Below, one piece after another: positions 1 to 10,861 of a DNA stretch of 64,000 bases; within the stretch, counting starts at the first letter, position 1; each line of letters opens with the position of its first letter. A program made the position numbers and the translations under genes. The stretch covers positions 59,232,964 through 59,296,963 of the forward strand of contig OY720637.1 of assembly GCA_963169105.1 (NCBI GenBank), in the 5' to 3' direction. Source of the stretch: Ceriagrion tenellum. Lineage: Eukaryota; Arthropoda; Insecta; Odonata; Coenagrionidae. The notes below the pieces were generated by a model. That model saw only the letters and a list, made by a program, of their open reading frames with translations, searched no databases and was not told the DNA's origin.

Positions 1-1619
1 AATGGCGTTTGTATACAGCTGCTTGATCCCTTAGAGCATTCGCGGATTTTATAAATGTGTATAAATTATACATTAATTGTGCATTACTACACCGTATCAA
101 GTGAGAGGATTTAGACGATTATAACTATCAAATAAGAGAAAGCATTCCTTAGGGGTTCTCGAGCATTTAAAATATTTTCAAGCACAAATAAATATTTACA
201 TAAGCTACAACGAGTCTTCCTTCTCCTAAGTCGTTCGCTGTTTACATTTTAAATCTCCGTTTGCTGTCATGTGACCAAGATTCCACCGGATGCGATGCAA
301 TTTTATCGCAGAATCGATATGCTACTGGCAGGCAAAATAGAAACCAGTCTATTTCCCTTGCAAGTAGCAACCTCGGTCGATTACCACCACTATCGACCAC
401 CTACTGCCATGGAAGTGCGTGCTTAAACATCGAAGTGTCGCTTACATGCGACTTCCAAGGCTATTGCCATGAAAGTGACTTCCACGTGTAAACTCGCCTT
501 CAGTCGAACGAATACTTCGAATGAGATGTCGGTTAATACAAAGCCCACGGATAAACACGTCTTTCTTGCCAATCGATCGGGGTGCTAGACGGCAATATGT
601 GTTCGATGCGTAGCTCGTACGAAATGAATGCTTCGCTTATCATCAAAGTTAGTAGTTTCCTCCAATCAACAAAAACTATTTGCAATTTTTGCAAAAGAAA
701 AACAAATCAATATCACCAAACTGCTTCGACCAAACCATCTACAGACTGTTTTTTACATACATCTTTTTATTTTCATTGTTTCTCTTCGGCTTTTTCACGT
801 CATAGCTGGAAGCTAGTAAGCAGAGAGAAAAATAACGGAATACCAAGCGCTCAAACATGGGAAATAAGATTCTTAACGCCGAAACGCCAATGATTTTTTT
901 CAGAAAAAAATAATCAAACGTGCAGCAATGTTGACAACACAATTTGAACGTACATAAACGAACGTTGTTATAAATAATTTTGGGTACATTTAATGGAATT
1001 TCATCCAATATTCCCATTTTGAAGACGGACAATCTCAATTGCCTCGCGCCAATTGCAGTGAACTCAAACAGCAAACCTTGAATATTTCCACAAGACCATC
1101 CGTTGGAAAAGCTGGCAGAGGATCGTTAAGAATTTTTCCAGTCGTCTCCAGCGGCGGCCCCCGCAATTGAGGCGAGAGATTCGGACGGGAGTGAGGTTGG
1201 CTGTTGAGTATGCGAGAGGCGGGGGGAGGGAGGGGGGGAGGGGGAAAGGGAGGAGATGGGAAACGATGTGGCAAGAGGTAAATGAGATGTCACCAGCCCT
1301 CCTCGTCCTCTTCCTCCTTGTTGCGTCTTTTTTCATTATTATTATCATCATCACAACGGAAAGGCACTCGGGGGGGACTACATCAACAGCGGAGTTTGAA
1401 GAACCGTTCCGTTTCCATCTCATTATTATTTGCTCCGGCGCGACACGACGGCCTGTCGTGTTCTTACCAATTACGTGGGGTTGGCGGAGGCCGAAAGTGG
1501 TCGATTTTTCTGGAGTGGCCACCCCTCCCGCTCCCACACAGTTTTGTGGCCGTCGCGGAAACGGATCCGTGACACCCGCCCTGCATCACAACAATACGAT
1601 ATCAAGTTTGGGGCCGTTC
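1..1619. other. Unassigned DNA with a G-rich block
   Basis: No coding region or repeat family was recognised here. Open frames at 261-491, 582-893 and 1064-1640 have no visible motifs, and those between 1167 and 1640 lie on both strands over biased sequence. Positions 1216-1262 are an almost pure purine run of G blocks separated by single A residues, a pattern that can form G-quadruplexes. A short ATT/ATC-rich run lies near 1335-1356. Confidence 0.5.
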
Positions 1620-1714
1620 AAGTATTACTTAAGACGATGAATGCCATTTTTGACCTCCTCCCCTCCCCCACGTAAGACAATATAGGATTTTTCCCAACAC
1701 CTCCTCTCCTCTTA

Positions 1715-2175
1715 TAGCCAGTTGCAGGAACGACACACATCTATTTTATAAAGTTATAGGACCCATATGCCATGGAAATGGTTCAATAAGCGTTGCAGAA
1801 ACATTCGATAAATTTATTGGTTTCATAACTTATGGCATGGAGTTATGAGTTCCATAAGTAGCCAAGATGGCGGATGCGCAATGAACCGCTTGGAGACTTA
1901 ATTACTTGATAATAGAGTTGCTTTGAGACAAATGGCTAGTTTGTTTACTATTAATGACTAATTATTATGTGCATAAGGAATAATTCATAGGCTAAACTTT
2001 CATAAATTATACCCGGCGGTAGAAGATTAGATCGAATATTCGAAGCTATTGACTATTGGTAAATAAGTTATGTAACTAGCATATATGTTCCTGCAACCCG
2101 AATATTTTATGAGATCTATAACTTATTGATGTCATAGCAATTGATTCCATAACTAAAAGTTCTTGCAACCGGCCA
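1715..2175 (+). mobile_element. PIF/Harbinger-type MITE, copy 1
   Basis: A 461-bp element starts TAGCCAGTTGCAGGAAC and ends in the imperfect inverse, GTTCTTGCAACCGGCCA. It is flanked by TTA on both sides (1712-1714 and 2176-2178). A TTA target duplication with GGCC-type inverted termini is typical of PIF/Harbinger elements. There is no transposase frame, so the copy is non-autonomous. Three relatives lie at 21612, 33399 and 56576. The insertion sits between two stretches carrying CTTACGTAA-like motifs beside C-rich runs (1660-1714 and 2430-2530), which look like another old repeat. The superfamily assignment rests on termini and duplication alone. Confidence 0.8.
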
Positions 2176-2545
2176 TTAGTCTAACGTAAGACGTTAGATA
2201 TTTGTATCTACTCTTCGTTAAATTCTCGCTTTTTACTGTTTCATCTTTCCAAAGAAGCATCGTACAGCTTTGAGCACTGGATATCGTATAATTATGCAGT
2301 GTTGGAGTTCCACATTCATTAACATTAAGAGCGAAACAGTACTACAGCTGATGAAGTCGTGAACGATCATAGGACATTTGAAAAAAAGCACAGGATATTT
2401 GGAAATGATACAATATTTCAAGAAGGACAAAAATCTTACGTAAATTGTTTCCAGACCTCCTACCCTCCCCCCTCTTCATAAGACAAAATAAGATGATCCC
2501 ACTCCTCCACCCCCAAAGAGTCTTACGTAATACTTGTATGGCCTC
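2176..2545. repeat. Old repeat with TTACGTAAGA motifs
   Basis: The motif CGTAAGAC or TTACGTAA recurs at 2183, 2437 and 2521 beside C-rich CCCTCCCCCC and CTCCACCCCC runs, and the same combination lies left of the MITE at 1640-1690. It looks like one degenerate repeat split by MITE copy 1. No coding content was seen. Confidence 0.35.
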
Positions 2546-2559
2546 TTATTCGCTTGGAT

Positions 2560-3215
2560 GGTACAAGTGTAAAACAGTACCTGGCGTTACTTTGTGAAAC
2601 CGGCCCATTTATTAGGGTAACTAGCTTTAGCTACCGCTTTCGGTGGCACTTAAGCCCGCGTTTTTATTTTGCTCTCAAAGAATGGTTCGCTTTCTTTTCC
2701 CTTTTCATTACTTCTTCGCTTTTGAATAGCCTGATTGCGATATGGAGAGTAGCGCTGTATGGTTAAGAAACGTGGACTCTCAGGAAGGACGACGAGAATA
2801 GGCTACAGGCATTCAAGATGCGAGTGAGAAGAAGGATGGAGAAGGTGGACGGAAAGGAAGACTAACGAGGAAGTGCTTGAGATAGTGGGCGAGGGAAGGA
2901 AACGTCTGAATGAAATCCGGGATAGGCAGTGTAGATGCCTGAAGGGTGTTATAAAGGGCGATGGGCTGCTCAAGAATGTGATAGAGGGAAGGATGTTGGG
3001 CAAGCGGGGAAGGGGAAGAAAGAGAATAGGTTTCATGGCCAGGATGAAGAAGGGTAGATCGTATGCTTAGGCGATAAAGGATGTACTAGAGGGGAATGGG
3101 CCCCTGAATGTGTAAAAGACCGGGAGGAGATTCTCTGACATTCAGCAAAACCTACCTTAACCGATAGAATACTTTTTTTTTAAAGTTACCTAATTGAAAC
3201 AGTTGCCCAATTTAT
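2560..3215 (+). repeat. Repeat R, copy interrupted by a LINE
   Basis: Positions 2620-2736 and about 3186-3210 match 39645-39800, where the two halves are contiguous. Shared landmarks are a CCCGCGTTT block, then TTCACTTTCTTTTCCC-like sequence, then CCTGATTGC, then CCTAATTGAAAC. The LINE tail at 2737-3180 fills the gap, so 39645-39800 serves as the empty allele of this site. The repeat itself has no recognisable class. Confidence 0.6.
2737..3180 (+). mobile_element. RTE-like LINE, 3' tail of the reverse transcriptase frame
   Basis: The translated sequence matches the C-terminal end of RTE-clade endonuclease/reverse transcriptases. It begins with a WRVALYG-ETWTLRK block at about 2740, followed by a basic linker (about 2873-3060) with NEIRDRQCR and IEGRMLGKRGRGRKRIG. 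Stop codons and a frame break show it is dead. It is 5' truncated, as is usual for LINE insertions, and ends at a short T-run near 3170-3179. Related tails lie at 14860-15135 and 58250-58645 on the minus strand. It has inserted into repeat R. Confidence 0.75.
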
Positions 3216-3872
3216 ATCTTTCGTCGTCATAATTCAGCAAGCATTTTTGAGCTATGCCACAAACATTCTTTCCCTAATATCCTTTATGCCATATCTTCAT
3301 TTAAACACCAGAAAGCAAATTCAGTCGTTTGCTCTCCACTTTTCCAAGTTTCTTACCCCGCGTAAGAACAATAATGGGCTGTTAAATGGAGTCTGTATAA
3401 CAACTTACGCAACACAACAACGGGTTTACTTTCTGTTTAAACAACAACAGTTTGGAACGGGTGTAAAAAATAACTGTTTATACGCGGTTTGAATAATAAT
3501 TGCTCTTCAAGCTCACAATTGTATAGAGGTGATCTCCACTGGTCTGCAGGTAGCTCTGGCGCTTGCGCTACTATTGCTCGACTTCCAATTCTCTACGTAT
3601 ACATCAGGTATTGCTAGATCACCTGCAACTTAGTATGTGAAATTCCAAAAGTCATTAACCCTACGGTTCAAACCTACACATATATAAGAAACAATTACTA
3701 TAGACATTGACCCATTCGCTACATCTCAAGTCTGCGCACAGCCACCGCCTAAATTCTATTATGACGATTTACCAGAAGCCATGGGTGATGTAGGTGGAAT
3801 CCTTGTTGGAAAATAAATAGTGAGCATTATAAAATACGAAAATGATCTGGCAATAAAAACAGAGTGAGAAAC
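3216..3872. other. Unassigned AT-rich DNA
   Basis: Nothing was recognised. Short self-similar AACAACA and GTTTAAACAACAACAG stretches occur between 3370 and 3490, and the frame at 3247-3492 overlies them without motifs. Confidence 0.4.
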
Positions 3873-4100
3873 AGTTACAGGAAATGGTGGATAAAATTGA
3901 GAGGGTAGGAAAATATTTTAGGATGAAGGCAAAGATCGGTAAAACTAAAGTAATGAAGGCAGGAAAAGAGGAAGGAATTCTAAATGTGACCATTGCTGGG
4001 AAAAGGATAGAACAAATACCATCCTTTAGATACCTCGGAAGTGTTGTATTATGGAATGGAAATTGTACGGAGGAAATAAGAAGTAGAATGTCAAAGTGAA
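3873..4100 (+). mobile_element. RTE-like LINE, palm/thumb fragment of reverse transcriptase
   Basis: An open frame of about 75 codons carries the hallmarks of the region just after the RTE catalytic palm. These are KTKVMK, a GKRIEQIPSFRYLGS block (the F-[KR]-YLG motif) and a following EEIRSRM. In this family it follows the catalytic domain and precedes the ETWTLR block seen at 2737. The frame stops at 4099 and similarity ends in a T-rich run, so only a short internal piece survives. Without an alignment I cannot say whether it belonged to the same insertion as 2737-3180. Confidence 0.75.
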
Positions 4101-5150
4101 AGGTTTTTTTTTGCTGGGGTTTGCTTTTTTTACCGGACAATTAATTTTTTTTCTGATGATTAAGATTATAGATTAAGTGAGGGACGAGGCCGGTAATAGA
4201 AAAACCTTTTGTCGACGTTTGCCTCCTTTCAATAACGTGTCAAAGGGACCACGGTTTAATTGTGAAAAGGTCGTTTGAAATGATTGTTACACTGAGATTC
4301 CATTCGCTAGAGGAGAGGAAGTACTGATTTTCCACGAAAAAAATCTTATCTACCGTTGAGATTCGAGCTCAAGCCCTTGGGATATGAAGTCGTTACTCTA
4401 TCGTGTGGAATTACGCGGAGAAAAATCACTCACCTGAACGACTACTCAAGGGATTCGTGTTCAAACTTCAGCCCAGGTGAATCATTTACACACTTGTGTG
4501 TCTCAAGAGAGGCTTAGGTCCTCTAAATTTCAAACACTTTCAATTGCAATTGTACTCTCGTCACAACTCCAACTGCATCTCCGAAAAATCTCAGAAATCG
4601 CCTTGATTTCTTGCGGAAAAAGGAAAATCAAACTTGCACTCATTTCCTCGGGAAATAATAAAGGAGGAATCAAATTCGACGACGTATCGAGAGGAATTGG
4701 TCGATTCTTCACAACAATCTCTCCGAGGACTCCCACGGGAATCCGACTTAGAACTTCAATTAGCATTTCCGTTCTCTGGGGAACCATGATCCGATTTTCT
4801 TCATCGAACGAATACGGCACACGGGTGATACGTTTTAAGTGCTTACATCGGAAGGAGGTAAACGGAGAGTGGGCCACGGCTATAAAGAGCCCGTACCACT
4901 TGCTTCCAACAGCTGTGCAGCAATCAAGTGTTCTAAGCAATGTGACGAAGATTAAGGTCATTGGAAGGCCTCATAAAAAATCAACAATAAATATTTAGAT
5001 AGATGAAGGACAATACAAATAGTTAATAATGAGATTTCCCTGACTGAAGAAGTGAAAGGGCAGTTGAAGGCCCAGAGTTGTTAAGAATTCTCTCGCTTGA
5101 CTAAGTGAGTCAAGACAAACACTAAGTGACAAATTTTTATTAATTTAACT
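4101..5150. other. Unassigned; possible minus-strand SINE remnant
   Basis: On the minus strand about 4365-4420 contains GAGCTCGAATCTC, a box-B-like string, so an old tRNA-derived SINE is possible. Frames of 173 codons (4477-4998, plus) and 143 codons (4530-4961, minus) overlap antiparallel. They have no motifs and the region repeats TTTCNCGGGAAA-like palindromes, so I do not call either a gene. Confidence 0.3.
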
Positions 5151-5720
5151 AGGTACCCGTTGAAATTCAACGCGTGTGAAAAATATTGACCTTATTTTAC
5201 AATAAAACCACTAAGCCTGAAGCATACTGTCAGCGTGAATGTTCTTTGAAAATAAAATCTCTGGTTGTCAAGGACATATGCCATTGTTGATTGCAGAGAA
5301 AAATGAGCGATTTTTCAGCTAAAACATGATTTTCACTAGTACGAAGCGTAAAAGAAAATCGAATGAAAGAATTGAAATTTTCATTTACTCAGCCATCCAA
5401 TAAAAAAATCCCAGATCTCTATCTTGAGTGAAAGTACTTTGAAAAAGCAAATAATGACACCACTGCACCGGACCCTATGCTTAGCATGGACCACCTTCGG
5501 GGGCCCTGAGGGCATTTTAATATAGCCTACGTTACAACCAGATATTTTCTGTCTACATGCCAAATTTCAGCTCAATTAATTCAGTGGTTTTTGCGTGATG
5601 GAGCAACAAACCGACAGATGCCATTAAAATTTTATACATCAGTAAGGATTTTAAAAAAATACTGGTTTCTGTATTTTAATGGGTCACCTACCAAAACCAA
5701 AATAAGGTTCAAAATATTTA
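5151..5720 (+). repeat. Unclassified interspersed repeat with a 5' hairpin
   Basis: It starts with GTACCCGTTGAAATTCAACG, which contains the perfect palindrome CGTTGAAATTCAACG. It continues to a stretch near 5562-5625 reading CCAAATTTCAGCTCAATT, then a CAGTGGTTTTTGCGTGATGG phrase and ACAAACCGACAG. Phrases of that kind are common near the 3' ends of non-autonomous arthropod elements. The hairpin start resembles, in layout only, the elements at 6596-9625. No coding region is present. Confidence 0.4.
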
Positions 5721-6378
5721 TTCTATCCCACAAATATATTTTTAATGATCACGTTTGTCCAGCCATAGGAGCCGACAGCAGCGCCATTTGCATGGAACTA
5801 CCACACTTCTACTTCAATTACGGAAGTAATTCGCTAATAACTTTAAAAATGGGTGGTAAGATGCCTAAATTTTATTTTCATTCGATTTCCCGGCACTTTC
5901 CGCTTTTTGTCAACAGTTTTAATTAAAAGTTTGAATATGCATTCTCGTGCAAACATTTTTTTTACTGTCATCCGAGAAATATCCATATTAAAATATTCAC
6001 TTTCAAAGCTGAATTACGATAAAACTAGCTTGGAAACCATATTTTTTCCTTATCTCAATTTATAAAATGTAATTCAAAGATGCTGATTTCAAGTTTTCAT
6101 AAAAATTGGAGTATGTGACCCTGAGGCCAGGGTCACCTTAAATTGATGTCCCAGTCAACTTTCGAAAAGTTGGCCAGCATAGAGCCTTGAATCCGGTGGA
6201 GAATCCAAGAAAAGTCCCTGCATATTTTGGGGTCTCTTCGAGTTTGTATTAATTTTTAATAAATCACGATCATTACTTTTAAAAAGGGAATAAAAGCACC
6301 GCTTTATAATGTCAATTGACTATCACTTCAGAAGTATTTTTAGCCTAGGTACCATTTCTTAATCTATTAACAAATAGG
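5721..6378. other. Unassigned AT-rich DNA
   Basis: No gene or repeat family was recognised. The open frames at 5591-5926 and 5853-6065 are AT-rich and without motifs. Confidence 0.4.
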
Positions 6379-6526
6379 CATAGGCGTAAATTGGGGGGGC
6401 GGGGGGCTCGTGGTGGCAGTCGCCACCCCAATATTCCCCAGAACCACATACAGACGAGTTGCTACCCTCCCCCCCCCCGTAACCAGATAGTGCCACCCCA
6501 AGGAAATCGTTGAATTTACGCTTATG
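6379..6526. mobile_element. Small MITE-like element with G-rich arms
   Basis: The ends are a nearly perfect inverted repeat: CATAGGCGTAAATT at 6379-6392 and AATTTACGCTTATG at 6513-6526, one mismatch in 14. Inside, GTGGCA/TGCCAC pairs are set in long G and C runs (about 6392-6408 and 6468-6478). There is no coding content and no clear target duplication, so the class is open. Confidence 0.5.
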
Positions 6527-6589
6527 AAAATACGTATGTGGTAATCATAGCAAAAAGCCGCGTTGATTATCGGGCTGAATTTATATTAG

Positions 6590-7780
6590 TTACGAGTAAA
6601 TGGGCGCTTGCAATTTGCAAGCAGGGGGGGAAGTGTTATATGATGATACTCTTTAAATAAGGAAAAAAAATGAAAGCTCTCAAGTCTGCGTGCTACATTC
6701 AAGCAAAGAAAAGTATAATTCTAGAAAATGAACTACGCGCCCCATGTGTTATGAATACCAGACAGTTCTAGTACACACTTATATTGTATTTCATTCGGTT
6801 ATTTACGACTTTTCAAAATACTATAATCAGTATACCGAAACGAACGTGGAACCACTGGAAGATCATCATAACCTCATTTGACGGCATATAAGACGCTCTT
6901 CTACGTTAGATATTTCATTTCAGTACAGCATACTTAATATGAGCACACATGAAGAATTTTACTATATAAATTAGATCGGAATCGAGATTTTTAATATATT
7001 AATTTTCATATTCAATTTTTCTCATCCAATCTTCTATATGGGCTGCATGTTATTTTAATGATAACTACATTATCATGAAACTTGGTTGTTTGAAATTGGC
7101 CATCAAAGCTATGGTAGAGGTTAGGAAAAAGTTGAAGATATTATACGCAGTAGTTCGCAGCGCAAAAAATGGTATATAGAAGACTAAATAACATGCACTA
7201 AGTGTACCTAACTCATATATGTAAAGCTATCGATTGCAATAACTCGAAGCCTAAAGGATTTTCTTTACCTTTTATACAATATCGACACATAAATCTAACC
7301 CTCCCCTGAAACTAGTCCGCCTCGCTGAGTTCCAAACCTCGAATCGCGACTCAGCCCGGCGACAATGGAGAAATATATCCATAGCAACGAAAGTGAAAAA
7401 ATTTCTAAAATTCCAAATAAAAGTTTAAAAATATCAGTTTTAAGGTAGGTAGGGAAGAATCGATTGCAAGAATAAAATTCTTCAAACATTCAGCCTCATA
7501 TTTGTTAAAGAATCAGTCTTATAGCTCAATTATTTCATATTTCACGAAAGAAAGAAAAAAGGTCTACACTAAAATTTTGGTTGTTCCCATATAATCCCAT
7601 GAAAAGCTATCGATTGCAATAAATCGAACCCTAATCGAATTTTTTAACTTTTTCGATTTTTTCCCAACTCGACACATGATTCCAACTCTATCCTAAAAAT
7701 TTCACCCACCAACTCGTTTAGAAATGCTCTAGGAGTTTTGATGAGTCAGTCAGACAGTCAGTTTTGTAGCTTTATATATA
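6590..7780 (+). mobile_element. Unclassified non-autonomous element, array unit 1
   Basis: The unit opens with TACGAGTAAATGGGCGC followed by the palindrome GCTTGCAATTTGCAAGC and a G-run. It ends with TGAGTCAGTCAG repeats and TTTTGTAGCTTTATATATAT. Inside, a block containing AGCTATCGATTGCAATAA occurs twice (about 7226 and 7606) with related downstream sequence, so the unit has an internal duplication. It abuts unit 2 directly at a TATATA junction. A 5' hairpin, 3' microsatellite and end-to-end arrays are seen in Helitron/Helentron-like non-autonomous elements such as DINE-1; this assignment is inference. No protein is encoded. Confidence 0.6.
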
Positions 7781-8385
7781 TACGAGTAAATGGGTGCTTG
7801 CTGTTAGCAAGCAAGGGGGGTTTCTGCATTATTTTACACTTTAAGTATCGAAAAATGAATGCATCATCCTTCCAAACCAATGAAAGCTCTCAAGTCTGCG
7901 TGCTACATGCAAGCAAAGAAATATATTATGGAATTCTCGAAATGAATTTCACGGTCCATGAGGTACCTGACAGTTCTAGTACAAATCATATTATCTCTCA
8001 TCCGGTAATTAACGACATTTCAAAATACTATAGTCAGTGAAATGAAAGGAACGTGGAACCACTGCAAGTTCAACATGACTCTATTTGATGGCCTTTCTAC
8101 GTTAGATATTCCTTTCAGTACAGCATACTTAATTAGGTCTAATATGAAAACTTTATAATAGAACTTCGATCCGAATCGACAATTTTAATATGCTAAATTT
8201 TATGTTAAATTTTTCTTTTTCAATCTTCTACATGAATTGCACATGCTTTAGAATGAAAACTAAAATATCATGAAGATTGGTTGGTTAAAGTTGGTCATCA
8301 AACCTACGGTAGAGGTTAGGAAAAAGTTGAAGAAATTATACCCAGTACTTAGCAGCGATGTATTAATAGCACCTGACCATTTAAT
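7781..8385 (+). mobile_element. Array unit 2, 3' truncated
   Basis: It starts TACGAGTAAATGGGTGC with the hairpin GCTTGCTGTTAGCAAGC, then follows unit 1 through the TGAAAGCTCTCAAGTCTGCG, GACAGTTCTAGTAC and GGTAGAGGTTAGG landmarks. Similarity stops near 8360, before the region that holds the duplicated AGCTATCGATTGCAATA block, so its 3' half is missing. The 100-codon frame at 7738-8040 crosses the unit boundary and looks like chance. Confidence 0.6.
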
Positions 8386-9625
8386 GATGCCTATATGGGT
8401 GCTTGAAATTTGCAAGCAAGGGTGGGGGGAGTGCTAGACGATGATACTCTTTAAATAAGGAAAAAAAATGAAAGCTCTCAAGTCTGCGGGCTACATACAA
8501 GCAAAGAAAAATATAATTCTCGAAAATGAAATACGCGCCCCATGAGGTATGGATACCAGACAGTTCTAGTACAGACTTATATTGTATGTCATCCGGTAAT
8601 TAGCGACTTTTCATAATACTATAATCAGTACACCGAAACGAACGTGGAACCATTGATAGATTATCATAACCTCATTTTACGGCATATAAGACGTTCTTCT
8701 ACGTTAGATATTTCATTTCAGTACATCATACTTAATAAGAGCTAACATGAAGAATTTTACTATATATATTCGATCGGAATCGAGATTTTTAATATACTAA
8801 TTTTCATGTTCAATTTTTTTTCTCTTCCAATCTTCTACATGAACTGCTCAATTTTTTAATGAAAACTACAATATCATGAAGCTTGGTTGGTGAAATTGGT
8901 CATCAAAGGTACGGTAGAGGCCAGGACAAATTTGAAGAAATTATACCCAGTATTTAGCAGTGCGAAAAATGGCAAAGGGAAGAGTAAATTTCATTCACTT
9001 AGGATACCTAACACATATATGTAAAGCTATCGATTGCAATATCTCGAAGCCGAATCGACTTTTTTAACTTTTCCGATTTTACCCAAAATCAACACGTAAA
9101 TATAACCCTCCCCTGAAACTGGCCCGCCTAGCTTAGTTCCAAACCTGAATCGACACTCGGCTAGGCGACAATGGAATAAATCCATAGCAACGAAAGTGAA
9201 AAAAATTCTAAAATCCCAAATAAAAGTTTAAAAATATCAGTTTTACGGTAGGTAGGAAAGAATCGATTGCAAGAATTAGATTTTTTAAACATTTACCCTC
9301 ATACTTGTGAAAGAATCAGTCCTGTAACTTAATTATTTCATATTTTAATGAACGAAAGAAAAAAGGGCTACACTGAAATTTTTCGTTTTTCCCGTATAAT
9401 CCGATGTAAAGCTATCGATTGCAATAAATCGAAGCCTAATCGACTTTTTTAACTTTTTCGATTTTTTCCCAACTCGACACATGACTCCAACTCTATCCTG
9501 AAAATTTCACCCACCTAGCTCGTTTAGAAATGCCCAGGAATTTTGATGAGTCAGTCAGTCAGTCAGTCAGTCAGTCAGTCAGTCAGTCAGTCAGTCAGTC
9601 AGTTTTGTAGCTTTATATATATTAA
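8386..9625 (+). mobile_element. Array unit 3, full length
   Basis: It opens with ATATGGGTGCTTGAAATTT and the arm GCAAGC, and follows unit 1 to its end. Both AGCTATCGATTGCAATA blocks are present (9026 and 9412). It ends in an expanded microsatellite of the 4-mer CAGT at about 9547-9602, then TTTTGTAGCTTTATATATAT. Unit 1 has only a few copies of the 4-mer, so the tract has expanded here. Confidence 0.6.
9547..9602 (+). repeat. (CAGT)n microsatellite
   Basis: About 14 consecutive copies of the 4-mer form the 3' end of array unit 3. The corresponding tract in unit 1 (about 7741-7762) is shorter and impure. Confidence 0.9.
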
Positions 9626-9716
9626 TAAAATAGATATAAATACATATATATAAAATAATGACGAGTGAAAATATTCACTTAAACACTGTCTCCTATTTTG
9701 AATGTATGAACTGACA

Positions 9717-9744
9717 CTTCTCTTTTCTTTCTTTGCAGGTAAGC
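9717..9744 (+). promoter_or_regulatory. Candidate recursive splice site
   Basis: A pyrimidine tract (CTTCTCTTTTCTTTCTTTG) is followed by CAG and then immediately by GTAAGC, so a strong 3' splice site is juxtaposed to a consensus 5' splice site at 9738/9739. Zero-length recursive splice sites in long introns of Drosophila and vertebrates have this architecture. The frame downstream (9739-9921) stays open for 61 codons and could be read as an ordinary exon, but no protein family was recognised. The motif alone does not prove use. Confidence 0.4.
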
Positions 9745-9959
9745 GTAAAAGCAGATCTGCCGCAAGATATTCTGGTGATTAGTAAGTACCAGCCACCTAT
9801 TGATAAATGGACACTGTCTGTTCGATCAGATATTTTTAAGAAACCCTCAATTCAACTTCGGATCATTATGCGAGGTTCGGAGCACAAACTATCCTTCAAC
9901 AGCCGTAGATTTTCGAAGTGATGAGACCTGAAAGATAATCATTTGAAGCAAATTTATGC

Positions 9960-10860
9960 TCGCAAAACACGAAACAGATTTTACGCCAAATTTCATGGTG
10001 CTCACCCCAAGAGAAATGGGGTCAGCAACGCAAGATCCGTCTCAAATAGCCTTCATATTAAAGCATGAAAGAAGGCAACAAAAAATCTTTTCTAGGATAT
10101 GTTCGTAGAGAGACATTAATTAGTCCTTAAATGCGAATTTAAAAACGGTATTTCCTTTTAAAATAGATCAATTTTTTGCTAATTAATGACGTCGAAGCAG
10201 ACTGATTCACAATCATATACACAGGCGAAACTGAGGCCGTCGTACTTTAGCCCTTTCGCTAATTTTCGAATTTTCCAAATCATAGGGGAGAGAACATTGA
10301 TGTCAGTTTAAACGATGCGCAAAGAATTTCCTTCACGGCACAATTACGCGTTAAGCAACGTAATAGGATTGGAAAAAAAATCTTCGCAACTTCCGTAAGG
10401 GGTTTCTTGATAACAAAACTAGGCCGGTTACAAGACTTCCGTTTCATTATCAAGAGGGAAGCGCAATTTTTCCCAGGGTGAGTGGGTCATGTTCATGTTA
10501 TTTTTACGGAAAAGGAAAGGGAAAACTTGAATCATGGGAATCAATATGCATTTCATGATAGAGTACTTTAGTTCACGAAATTTTTAAAAAATCATAAAAA
10601 ACAAAAACGACAATCAGAATAAGGACTTGAGTCTAAATTGTGCGGGAAAGTTAAAATTGTAATTTTATAAGGTCAGATGCCTAAATAATGGTTCTAAAAT
10701 TTACACGAAGAAGATCAGTTGCACCATGTCGGAATTTCCATCGCCCCATCTCAACATAAGCAATGTGGTCACTATAAATATTGCATAAGAGGCGCTCGCA
10801 TACGGGTACCTATGGAATTACGTGCACTGTACCGGTAACTTGCTCCTTAAAGCCTCCATG
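9960..10860. other. Unassigned DNA
   Basis: No coding region, repeat family or RNA gene was recognised between the splice-like motif and the SINE. There are no long open frames. Confidence 0.4.
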
Positions 10861-10861
10861 A

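Noticed and set aside
1064..1640. Overlapping frames of 157 codons on both strands
   Set aside because: They lie over a purine-run region and microsatellite-like ATT/ATC and TCC repeats; composition explains them.
4477..4998. Antiparallel open frames of 173 and 143 codons
   Set aside because: No motif on either strand, local palindromic TTTCNCGGGAAA strings that keep both strands open, and no splice or promoter context.
6590..9625. Array of a protein-coding gene family
   Set aside because: No open frame is shared by the three units; the similarity is purely at nucleotide level with 5' hairpin and 3' microsatellite.
9733..9921. Open frame of about 61 codons downstream of the pyrimidine tract read as an ordinary exon
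   Set aside because: Its first bases form a consensus 5' splice site and the peptide matches nothing I recognise; the recursive-site reading is simpler. Neither is proven.
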